DNA of 24,515 nucleotides from contig JAQCGA010000005.1 of assembly GCA_027619145.1 (NCBI GenBank), positions 1-24,515 of the forward strand, given 5' to 3'. The notes beneath the pieces are model-generated. The model had not been told where the DNA came from. It saw only the letters and a program-made list of their open reading frames with translations, and searched no databases. Below are positions 8,005 to 15,639 of the stretch, one piece after another. The stretch's first letter is position 1. Every line of letters starts with the position of its first letter. This DNA comes from a bacterium (GTDB lineage Bacteria; Latescibacterota; UBA2968; GCA-2709665). Position numbers and translations under genes: made by a program.

Positions 8005-8471
8005 ACTGCCATCCGCTTATCCTCAGCGGACAGTGGATGCCAAACAAGGAAGCGCTGGAGATTGGGCTCAAGTCCCTGAGATGGCTCGTTTCGATTCAGA
8101 AGACGCAGGCGGGATGTTTTCGACCTGTTGGCAGCAATGGTTTCTACGAGCGTGGAGGTGCACGCGCGGACTTCGACCAGCAACCGCTGGAGGCGCAGGC
8201 GATGGTTTCTGCGTGTCACGAAGCCTTCCGCGCCACTCGGGATCCGGCGTGGTCAGGCGAGGCAAAGCGAGCATTCGAGTGGTTTCTGGGCCGAAACGAT
8301 CTGGGTATCGCGCTCTACGATTTCAGCACTGGCGGCTGCAGTGATGGTCTCCACCAGGATCGGGTGAATGAAAACCAGGGCGGTGAGTCCACTCTGGCTT
8401 TCCACCTTTCTCTGGCTGAAATGAGATATGCCGAACACTTGACCACACACCCGCCGCTGTCTGTCTCATGA
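8005..8471 (+). pseudogene. 5'-truncated glycosyltransferase-associated C-terminal domain
   Basis: The open frame enters from the IS3 end. Its family-like sequence runs from about LSGQWMPNKEALEIGLKSLRWL to the stop at 8469-8471, with an in-frame ATG at 8037 that has no good ribosome binding site. The conserved stretches (CFRPVGSNGFY, RGGARADFDQQPLEA, GGCSDGLHQDRVNENQG, ESTLAFHLSLAEM) resemble the all-helical C-terminal domain found on group-1 (GT4-type) glycosyltransferases encoded next to GH130 enzymes. The N-terminal glycosyltransferase fold is entirely absent, so the fragment should not transfer sugars. Its last codons overlap the GH130 start (ATGA), showing that the two genes were coupled in an operon before the disruption. 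Confidence 0.7.
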
Positions 8472-9934
8472 ATCCTCTTCCTCTCCGCCGCCATGAGGTG
8501 GCACTGCTGCCGGAAAGCGCGCGTGTCCTCCTCCGCCCTTTCATCCCAGGCCATGTTCACCATATCACCACCATTATTGGCCGAGTTCTGGCGCTCACCG
8601 AAGATGAAGTCGCATGCCAGTTGAGCGCAGTACGCCAAGAATTCGATGCGCGGCACCTGGGTATTGAGGCGCTTCTGAAGCAGAATTACGCGAGGGTGCA
8701 TCGCCACATTTTCACACAGCGCCCGCTGTCCTGTGAACGCCAGTTGCTGATTGGCGCACTGTTCTCCTGCGAATATTCGCTTGAGTCCGCCGCGCTCTTC
8801 AATCCCTCCATTGTGCCTCACCCGGACCAGAGCGGTGTTCCATCGGGCGGACTGCGTTTCATCATGAGCCTGCGTGCGACCGGGGAAGGCCACATCTCCT
8901 CCATCGAGTTCCGCGCTGGCAGCATCGGATCGGATGGCCGTATCATCCTTGATCCCGTGTCCCGCTTCGTCAGCTTGCCCGAGATCCTATCCAATCCCAG
9001 CTACCAGAAGAAACCGTTTGCTGTGAAGCTGAGCGAAATGGGTGTTGAGGACAGGTACGCGGGCGCGGTTCTGGGACCTCTTGGCGAGAGCTTTGCGCGC
9101 AGCGAGCTCGACAGGACCGTGGCGGCTGTACGCCGCACATCCCGGCCTGCCTCGACCGCTCTGAAGCACGCCCTCGAATGTATCCAATGGCTGGCTGACT
9201 CCAACTATGAACTGCGCTTCCAGGACGATCTCGCCGTAAGTGAGCGCATCATCTACCCGGTCTCCCGCAATGAGACCAAGGGCATCGAGGACGCGAGGTT
9301 CGTCCGATTTACGGACGACGATGGATCGATTATCTATTACGCGACGTACACGGCCTACAATGGACAAGACATCCTGCCACAGCTGATTGAGACCCAGGAT
9401 TTTGTCCACTTCCGTATCCTCACCTTGAACGGGAGCGCAGTACAAAACAAAGGCATGGCGTTGTTCCCGCGCCGTGTCGCAGGCAACTACGCCATGCTCT
9501 CCCGGCAGGATGATGAGAACATCTTCATCATGTTCTCCGACAGCCCGCACTACTGGAGCGATCCCAAACTTATCCTGCGCCCGTCCGAGGTGTGGGAGTC
9601 CGTGAAAATCGGCAATTGCGGATCACCCATCGAAACAGAAGCAGGCTGGCTGGTGATTACCCACGGCGTGGGACCGATGCGCAAATACTGTATTGGCGCG
9701 GCCCTGCTCGATCTGAATGATCCCACTCAAGTGATCGGCCGTTTGCGGGAGCCGCTCCTGGTTCCGGGAATCCACGAGCGAGAAGGTTACGTACCCAACG
9801 TCGTGTATAGTTGTGGCTCAATCGTCCATGGCGGTGAACTCATCCTCCCCTTTGCCGTGAGTGACCGGTCCACCGCTATTGCAAGCATTTCCCTGAACGA
9901 TCTGTTGGCGGCACTGCGGCCGGAAACGGGTTAA
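8468..9934 (+). CDS. GH130-family glycoside phosphorylase/hydrolase
   Basis: A 488-residue protein with GH130 hallmarks: FNPSIV (111-116), KGIEDARFV (271-279; the Asp of the ED pair, residue 275, corresponds to the family's catalytic acid in EGVEDPR) and a late GNCGSPIETEAGWLVITHGVG block followed by YVPNVVYSCG. The fold is a five-bladed beta-propeller that acts on beta-mannosides by phosphorolysis or hydrolysis; the subgroup and linkage cannot be fixed from sequence alone. The N-terminal 90 residues are a helical extension seen in longer members. There is no signal peptide, so it is probably cytoplasmic. The start overlaps the upstream stop as ATGA, and a strong terminator follows 27 bases after the stop. 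With the IS3 element immediately upstream, the original promoter is probably lost. Confidence 0.85.
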   Translation: MNPLPLRRHEVALLPESARVLLRPFIPGHVHHITTIIGRVLALTEDEVACQLSAVRQEFDARHLGIEALLKQNYARVHRHIFTQRPLSCERQLLIGALFSCEYSLESAALFNPSIVPHPDQSGVPSGGLRFIMSLRATGEGHISSIEFRAGSIGSDGRIILDPVSRFVSLPEILSNPSYQKKPFAVKLSEMGVEDRYAGAVLGPLGESFARSELDRTVAAVRRTSRPASTALKHALECIQWLADSNYELRFQDDLAVSERIIYPVSRNETKGIEDARFVRFTDDDGSIIYYATYTAYNGQDILPQLIETQDFVHFRILTLNGSAVQNKGMALFPRRVAGNYAMLSRQDDENIFIMFSDSPHYWSDPKLILRPSEVWESVKIGNCGSPIETEAGWLVITHGVGPMRKYCIGAALLDLNDPTQVIGRLREPLLVPGIHEREGYVPNVVYSCGSIVHGGELILPFAVSDRSTAIASISLNDLLAALRPETG

Positions 9935-9960
9935 TACTCACGGCGCTTGATGGCTCTTTA

Positions 9961-10000
9961 AAAAAAGAGGGTACGAGAATTGTTTCGTATCCTCTTTTTT
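9961..10000 (+). terminator. Intrinsic terminator after GH130 (40-nt palindrome family)
   Basis: AAAAAAGAGG pairs with CCTCTTTTTT, with an inner stem GTACGA/TCGTAT and an 8-base loop. The flanking A- and T-tracts make it potentially bidirectional. It shares its exact 40-nt architecture with elements at 23395-23434 and 24249-24288, and its loop-proximal sequence CGAGAATTGT with the element at 19959-19997. Confidence 0.9.
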
Positions 10001-10166
10001 GTCATGCCCTGGCACTGCCCTATCTCTTTTTCAGAATATATTTCTGAAGAGCTTCACGCGGAGCATTCTGCGCTTGATTTCCGTCTGTCGAATTCTATAT
10101 TGCACTGCGTAGCGATTCTTTTGAGCTGATTTCGGATCAATTTATTTTTTGAGGGTAAAGACACGG

Positions 10167-11876
10167 ATGATAAATGCTTACTTGGTTGTCCGAATAGTCG
10201 TCTCGAGCTTCTTCTTTTTGTTTTTTGTAACGATCAACTTTTCGACTCCAGCTGCAGACAGAGTCGCGGAGGATAGAATGACTGGACCGCAGGATCTTGC
10301 ATTGACGTATCGCTCAACTGTTGACGGTTCCGATCAGCCCTATCGGCTTTACCTGCCTTCGGCCTACGATGGGAAGCGTCGCGTTCCTCTGTTTATTGCC
10401 ATGCACGGAACGGGAGGGGATCAGAATAAGTATTTCGATCATCCCGATTATGGGGACGGAGCTTATAAAAGAGAAGCGGAGAAGCGGGGAATTGCGATTG
10501 TTTGCCCGCATGGGTTTGGTACCACGGAGTACCGGGGGATGGGAGAGAACGATGTTTTGAGGGTAATTGAAGAGGTTTGCGGCAAGTTTTTGATTGATCG
10601 CGACCGGATTGTCTGTAGTGGTCAATCCATGGGTGGTACAGGGACGACGTATTTCTGCACCCGGTACCCGGACCTGTTTGCGGCCGGGGTACCTCTGGCA
10701 TCCACGTATTCTCATGTGATTCTGACGGAGAACCTGCGGCATGTTCCAATGCTTTATGTGAACGGCGGAGAGGATTGGCCCCCCTATGCGGCGACTGGAC
10801 CCACCCCTATCACGGAGCGGGCGAAAGAACTGGGATACGATCATGTAAGCCTGTGGATGATCCCGGGGGTGGGACACAACACGATGGACGTTTCCACGGA
10901 GCGCGTTCTGGATTGGGCACTGGAACAGCGGCGGGTACCTCATCCGAAGCGGGTTACACACCGGGCCTATTTTCCAATTCACGGGCGTGCGTACTGGACG
11001 GAGATTTCTGCGATTCGGTCTATTGGAACCACGGGGAGGATTGACGCCACGATTGGAGAGGGGAATACCATCCAGGTGGACGTCCAGAATGTGGACGAAT
11101 TCATTTTGCGGCCAGCGCCCGAACTTCTGGACCTGGATATCGCGATTCGGATTGAGGTAAATGGGACATTTACGTTTGATGGGCGTTGTGGGAAATTGCA
11201 GCAGGTCCGCTTTGAGGCGGAGGGGGATGGGTGGAACGCGCAGGTAGAGCCACGCAAGTTGCGTCCTTACACGGCATACCGGACGCACAAAATTGGGAAG
11301 GTGGTGAAGGCGCCCACGACAGAGAATGTGGCCGGGACGACCACCCTGGGCAACTGGATGACAGACGCGATGCGAGATGCGACGGGAGCGGATATTGCCA
11401 TTGCGACGCACCGACACTACCGTGGTGTTCCGATGCAGGATGGGCAGGACGTTTACACGATTGAGTTGTTCAACTGGCTGCGGCCGTTCAATCAGGCGCT
11501 GGCCAGGTTTCAGATGGATGGGAAGACTCTTTTGGAGATTCTGGAAGATAATATCCGGGAGAACGAGCCAGGTGCTGAGCAGTTTCTGGTTCAGGTTTCC
11601 GGGTGCCGGTACGCTTTTGATCGGTCGAAGCCGCGCGGAAGCCGGATTGTGGAGACGGATATTGAGCCTGGGCGCGAGTATACGATTGTGTGTTATAGCA
11701 GTCTTTTGACACGTGGGGATGTTCTACACCTGGCGGGACGGTACGGTAAGATTTCGTTCGAGCATCTTGAAGAGACGAATCTGGCTCTGGCGTGGCGGGC
11801 AATTGATAAGGCTGGCGGAATTTTGCAGGCAAACGAGGAACAGCGGGTGAGAGAGATTGGGAAAGAGGGGGAGTAG
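10167..11876 (+). CDS. Secreted alpha/beta-hydrolase esterase fused to a 5'-nucleotidase C-terminal domain
   Basis: I choose ATG 10167, preceded by GAGGG eleven bases upstream; an in-frame TTG at 10149 lies inside that ribosome binding region. Residues 1-31 form a signal peptide (VVRIVVSSFFFLFFVTINF). Residues 40-265 are an alpha/beta-hydrolase of the PHB-depolymerase/prolyl-oligopeptidase-like type: HGTGG oxyanion region (80-84), nucleophile Ser154 in GQSMGG, candidate Asp203 (NGGEDW) and His237 (GVGHNT). A beta-rich linker follows. Residues about 380-560 match the 5'-nucleotidase C-terminal (substrate-binding) domain: LGNWMTDAMRDATGADIAIA, ELFNWLRPFNQALARFQMDG, LLEILED. The metallophosphatase domain that normally precedes it is absent. 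The likely role is periplasmic or extracellular hydrolysis of an ester. What the second domain binds is unknown. It heads the operon with the FliM-like and PL8 genes. Confidence 0.8.
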   Translation: MINAYLVVRIVVSSFFFLFFVTINFSTPAADRVAEDRMTGPQDLALTYRSTVDGSDQPYRLYLPSAYDGKRRVPLFIAMHGTGGDQNKYFDHPDYGDGAYKREAEKRGIAIVCPHGFGTTEYRGMGENDVLRVIEEVCGKFLIDRDRIVCSGQSMGGTGTTYFCTRYPDLFAAGVPLASTYSHVILTENLRHVPMLYVNGGEDWPPYAATGPTPITERAKELGYDHVSLWMIPGVGHNTMDVSTERVLDWALEQRRVPHPKRVTHRAYFPIHGRAYWTEISAIRSIGTTGRIDATIGEGNTIQVDVQNVDEFILRPAPELLDLDIAIRIEVNGTFTFDGRCGKLQQVRFEAEGDGWNAQVEPRKLRPYTAYRTHKIGKVVKAPTTENVAGTTTLGNWMTDAMRDATGADIAIATHRHYRGVPMQDGQDVYTIELFNWLRPFNQALARFQMDGKTLLEILEDNIRENEPGAEQFLVQVSGCRYAFDRSKPRGSRIVETDIEPGREYTIVCYSSLLTRGDVLHLAGRYGKISFEHLEETNLALAWRAIDKAGGILQANEEQRVREIGKEGE

Positions 11877-11925
11877 CTCATTGAAGGCTTGCGGGATCGG
11901 ATGTACTCACACGGAGGAGGTTCCT

Positions 11926-12483
11926 ATGCTCAGCAAAAATCAAATCCATAAGATCGACCTTATCCATGAGGCACTCGCGAAGCGAATGGAGAAGGAGCAC
12001 ACACGGCGGAGTGAGCACATTACGGATGTGGATCTGAGTTTTGTGGATCAGACCACGCTGGGCGAGGTTGTTGTATCTCTGAGCAATCCCTGCCATGCGT
12101 ACAAGTTCAGACTGACACCTCCCGGGGGGATCTGCCTGATCGACTATGCCCTCCCCATCCGGAATGAATTTTTGAAGTTCGTCGGGTTGCCTAAAACCGA
12201 AGGTCTTGTGACGTCCGATGAGCGGACTGCGATGAGCAAGATTGTCCGTAAGGATCTGGCCGATTTGGAGACGGCCTGGGCGCCGGTTGAGAAGATGCGC
12301 GTTACGGAAGCTGTGATTGAGGAAGACCGGGAGCAGCTCAATTATCCCACGCCCCAAGGCGTCCTCCTCGTTGCCTTCGAATGCAACATGCAGCACGCCA
12401 GTGGGTTGATCCGATTTGTTTACTCGCTGGCGGATCTGGACGGGCCGGTGCTGGAAAAGCTCGATGCCTGGACGCCCGCCTGA
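11926..12483 (+). CDS. Small FliM-middle-domain-like protein (orphan)
   Basis: ATG 11926 has GGAGGAGG about five to eight bases upstream. The 185-residue product has no signal peptide. Residues 6-50 (IDLIHEALAKRM, then DVDLSFVDQTTLGEVVVSLSNP) resemble the start of the FliM middle domain, which reads roughly L.xIHExFA...VDQLTYGEFxxSLPNP. Residues 100-180 (TAMSKIVRKDLADLETAWAP, ALIRF-type segment GVLLVAFECNMQHASGLIRFVYSL, then LEKL) resemble its second half (xxLLxDLxxAWxP ... VVLVxFEVxIGExSGxxxxCIPY). The CheY-binding N-terminal peptide and the C-terminal SpoA/FliN domain of true FliM are absent, and the central loop is short. No other flagellar gene is in the window. A role outside motility is likely but unknown. 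The match is by eye and not confirmed by search. Confidence 0.6.
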   Translation: MLSKNQIHKIDLIHEALAKRMEKEHTRRSEHITDVDLSFVDQTTLGEVVVSLSNPCHAYKFRLTPPGGICLIDYALPIRNEFLKFVGLPKTEGLVTSDERTAMSKIVRKDLADLETAWAPVEKMRVTEAVIEEDREQLNYPTPQGVLLVAFECNMQHASGLIRFVYSLADLDGPVLEKLDAWTPA

Positions 12484-12516
12484 GAGAGATGCCTTCCATT
12501 CATCGAGGTGAAAACC

Positions 12517-15513
12517 ATGGGCGCATTCCAAAAGCAGTCGGCGCTGTACGAGTCGTTCGAAGAGGGTGTGCCGGATTATGTTATGGCAACCCGGTCGGGG
12601 AGCCTTACGCTCAGCCAGCGGCACAGCAAGCACGGGAAGAACTCGTTGCGGTGGGATTGGTCGAACGGAGAAGAGCTGATTATCTGGCACGGAATTGGGG
12701 ATCTGGACCGCGTTGGGGGTATTGGCCGGGCGGCCAGGCCCTCTTTTGCCGTGTGGGTGTACGTGGAGGAGCCGGTTCCGGATACGCTGGTCTTCGAATT
12801 CCGCGAAGGCGAGAAGGTCACCGGTTCTTTCCGGTTTCCTCTGGAGTACACCGGATGGCGGCAGGGGCGTCCCTTCTACCATGCATTTCCGAGCGGAAAA
12901 CCGACGGCGAATGTGGACAACATCCGGATCGTGGCGCCTTCAGAGACGGCCAGGGGGACGGTGTTCCTGGATCTGATCAAGTACAACACGCTCACCCATC
13001 CGGGTCGCGGGCTGGATCCTGAGAAGGAGGCAGGGTGGCGGCGTCCTGTGCCGGACGAGCAGCGCTACCCCGGGTCCTTACGGGTGACCGAGGCAGAACG
13101 TGTAGCGATTCGCGCATTGCTGGGTGGCGATGATGACGGTCCGGGTGTGGATGAAGCGCGGGTGAAAGATTTATGTGGTCAGGTGGATGCGCTGGGCATT
13201 GTGCAGGACGAACACGGTGTTCGCGGGGGGCCGGGAATCGACCGGCTTCTCCAGTACTGCTGCGAGTTCGGGGAGCACGGCGCAAAGGATCAGAACTACT
13301 GGCCCGACGAGAACGGTCCGGAATGGCCGCCCGGTGTCGTGGAACCCACGGAAATCAGCCGGCTGGCCCATGAGGTGGCTCTGGCCTATCGTGCCAGTTG
13401 CGATTCGGAGCAGCGTACCCGGTTGTCCGATGCTTTTCTTTTGATCGAGGCCCATCTGTATGACCAGGGGATGCAGGCGGCCGCTGGGTTCCACTGGAAC
13501 TGGTGGTATGGCGGGTCGTGGGCAGATGCGGTGTTTCTGATGCGCGACGTGCTGGAGCGAGCGGGACGCCTGGAGCGCCAGTGCGACTATTTCTTGTGGT
13601 ACTGGGACGGTGGGGCGCTTTTCGACGAGGGCGCTCCCCCTTCTCACATGGACTATTTTCTTCTCGTTGTGCCCCGGATGCTGCGGGCCTGTCTTTTGCA
13701 GGCTGAGTTGGAGGAGCAGGTCCGCTGGCTGCGGGCGTTCAAGGTGAGTCTGGAGCGGTCCATCCTGCAGCCTACGAGCGCTTTGCGGATCGACGGTTCC
13801 ACCTACCACCACGGTGGGCACTATTTTCATTATGCCTATGCCTCTGTACCCGGATTGGCTTCGACTCTCCAGCAACTGAGCGATACGCCGTGGCGGCTGA
13901 GCGGAGAGGCGCACGAACGGGTCCGCCGTGCCTTACTCGCCCAGCGGATTTTCTGCAATCAGCGGGATCTGCCGCTTTCGCTGAGCGGGCGCACGCCCTT
14001 TGTGGACTATTCGTTGATGATTCTTCCGAAAGGGCTGGACGCCATTGCGCGGTGCGGGACGCCCGATGGGAAGTTGGCGATTGATCCGGAAGCGGCAGCC
14101 GCGTACCTGCGCCTGGCACCCGAGGCGGCGCAGGAAGAGCCCTATCAAAGTCTGGATGTGGAGCCGGAGCCGGAACCGAATGGGTGTTTCGTGATGCCCT
14201 ATGCTGCTCTGCTCAGCCACCGCAGGGACAACTGGCTTGCCAGTGTCCACGGCCAGAGCAAGTACGTTTGGGGTACCGAGCGCCAGTCCAAGGTGAACTG
14301 TTTCGGGCTTTTTCAGGGGCTGGGGAGTCTGGAGATTCTGGCTGGTGGGAATCCTGTTAGCGCGAAGGGGAGTGGCCGGGAGCGGGAAGGTTGGGATTGG
14401 CGGCGGTTTGAAGGCACCACGGTTCCTCAGCTTCCCCTGGGCAGGATAGATGAAGGCTGGACGTCGCCGTATTCGCCCGAAACGTTTGTGGGTGGGATCT
14501 CCCACCGGGGCCGTAATGGGATCTTTGCGATGCGTTTGAATCAGCCCATTCCGGGCGAAGAGATTGGGCCGAAGGAATACACAGGCGTGTCGTGGCAGAA
14601 CCGGCCCCGGTCCGCGGCGAAGACGCTCCAGGGATACAAGAGCTGGTTCTTTAGCGACGACAGGATTCTCTGCCTGGGTTCAGGCATCTCTTGTGACGAG
14701 ACGGAGTATCCTGTGCAGACAACGCTCTGTCAGAGGCGCTTGTCTGGGAACAGGACTACGGGCTATTCTCCGACCTGTCTGGATGGTGCGGATCTCACAG
14801 GTTTCCCGGAAGAGCGAGTGCTGGACGAAGCGATGGCCCACTGGTTCCTCGACGTTCAGCAGACGGGATACTATCTTCCCGCAAGCCAGAAGGTTACGGT
14901 GGCGCGCAGGCAGCAGCAGTGCCGGGAGTATCGGGACCAGGGGGATACGGAGGGGGATTTCCTCACGGCGTGGATTGACCACGGCAACGCCCCTGTGGCG
15001 GAAAGCTATGAGTACGTGGTGGTGGTACGTGCGACGCCTGAGGTGATGCGGTCTGTGGCTGCAGAGCCGCCTTTCCGGGTTCTGCAACGGGACCAGATTG
15101 CCCACGTGGTGTGGGATGTTTCGGGGCGACGATGGGGCTGTGTGTTCTTTGCCCTGGGGGAGGTTGCTCCGCACACGGTTGGTGAGGAGACGCTCCCGGT
15201 CAAGGCTGTTGAGCGACCGTGTCTTGTTGTGGCGGAAGTAGGCCGGGAAGGGTTGCTGAACGTGAGCGTGGCTGACCCGGACCTGAACCTGGGAAAGGCA
15301 GAGACCCAGTCGGGGGCAGCCGCACTTCCACCCCGATCTCTGCGCGTTACCCTTCGGGGGACCTGGCGTTTGAAAGAAGCCACCGGAACCGTTTGTGCCT
15401 GGAGTCTTCCGGCCGGAGACGTACAGGTCTTATCTACGACCTCAAATGAAACTGTTGTTGAGATTCTCTGTCGGCATGGGGCCAGCTATGACATGACGTT
15501 TGCCCGGCAGTGA
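12517..15513 (+). CDS. Polysaccharide lyase family 8, chondroitinase-ABC-like
   Basis: ATG 12517 has GAGG eight bases upstream (12505-12508). The 998-residue product starts with a beta-sandwich carbohydrate-binding domain (ESFEEG at about 12, SLRWDWSNG, then VDNIRI; about 10-165). A helical toroid with FHWNWWYGGSWADAVFLM follows. The active-site region DGSTYHHGGHYFHYA gives candidate catalytic His432 and Tyr439; Arg492 lies in LSGRTPF, and Glu606 in GSLEI is a candidate for the fourth residue. The beta-sandwich part includes GWDWRRFEGTTVPQLPL, a strong PL8 landmark. PL8 enzymes cleave glycosaminoglycans (chondroitin, dermatan, hyaluronan) or xanthan by beta-elimination, giving 4,5-unsaturated uronate ends. 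No signal peptide is visible, unusual for this family, so it may act on imported oligosaccharides. It sits 33 bases after the FliM-like gene. Confidence 0.82.
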   Translation: MGAFQKQSALYESFEEGVPDYVMATRSGSLTLSQRHSKHGKNSLRWDWSNGEELIIWHGIGDLDRVGGIGRAARPSFAVWVYVEEPVPDTLVFEFREGEKVTGSFRFPLEYTGWRQGRPFYHAFPSGKPTANVDNIRIVAPSETARGTVFLDLIKYNTLTHPGRGLDPEKEAGWRRPVPDEQRYPGSLRVTEAERVAIRALLGGDDDGPGVDEARVKDLCGQVDALGIVQDEHGVRGGPGIDRLLQYCCEFGEHGAKDQNYWPDENGPEWPPGVVEPTEISRLAHEVALAYRASCDSEQRTRLSDAFLLIEAHLYDQGMQAAAGFHWNWWYGGSWADAVFLMRDVLERAGRLERQCDYFLWYWDGGALFDEGAPPSHMDYFLLVVPRMLRACLLQAELEEQVRWLRAFKVSLERSILQPTSALRIDGSTYHHGGHYFHYAYASVPGLASTLQQLSDTPWRLSGEAHERVRRALLAQRIFCNQRDLPLSLSGRTPFVDYSLMILPKGLDAIARCGTPDGKLAIDPEAAAAYLRLAPEAAQEEPYQSLDVEPEPEPNGCFVMPYAALLSHRRDNWLASVHGQSKYVWGTERQSKVNCFGLFQGLGSLEILAGGNPVSAKGSGREREGWDWRRFEGTTVPQLPLGRIDEGWTSPYSPETFVGGISHRGRNGIFAMRLNQPIPGEEIGPKEYTGVSWQNRPRSAAKTLQGYKSWFFSDDRILCLGSGISCDETEYPVQTTLCQRRLSGNRTTGYSPTCLDGADLTGFPEERVLDEAMAHWFLDVQQTGYYLPASQKVTVARRQQQCREYRDQGDTEGDFLTAWIDHGNAPVAESYEYVVVVRATPEVMRSVAAEPPFRVLQRDQIAHVVWDVSGRRWGCVFFALGEVAPHTVGEETLPVKAVERPCLVVAEVGREGLLNVSVADPDLNLGKAETQSGAAALPPRSLRVTLRGTWRLKEATGTVCAWSLPAGDVQVLSTTSNETVVEILCRHGASYDMTFARQ

Positions 15514-15546
15514 CGCTTTATCTGGCAAGTCTTCGGAGGATTACGG

Positions 15547-15591
15547 ATGCACTGTTGTAGACTGGAATGCCTGTACTGCCGATCCTGGTAG
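15547..15591 (+). CDS. Possible 14-residue Cys-rich small ORF
   Basis: GGAGGA (15535-15540) lies six bases before ATG 15547, the best ribosome binding site in this intergenic gap. The ORF is MHCCRLECLYCRSW and stops at TAG 15591, 48 bases before the M81 start. Four of its 14 residues are Cys. It could be a leader peptide that affects the downstream gene, a micro-protein, or chance. There is no homology basis. Confidence 0.3.
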   Translation: MHCCRLECLYCRSW

Positions 15592-15639
15592 TTTCACGGG
15601 CGCTACTTTGATCAGAACGCTGTCAATGGAGAGTCGGTT

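Noticed and set aside
10314..11417. 367-codon minus-strand ORF opposite the esterase fusion
   Set aside because: The plus strand carries signal peptide, nucleophile and 5'-nucleotidase-C motifs. The antisense product is Arg/Pro-rich with no family features.
11878..12882. 334-codon minus-strand ORF across the FliM-like gene and the start of PL8
   Set aside because: It spans two plus-strand genes with good ribosome binding sites and shows no domain.
13171..13914. 247-codon minus-strand ORF inside PL8
   Set aside because: Shadow of a conserved lyase catalytic domain.
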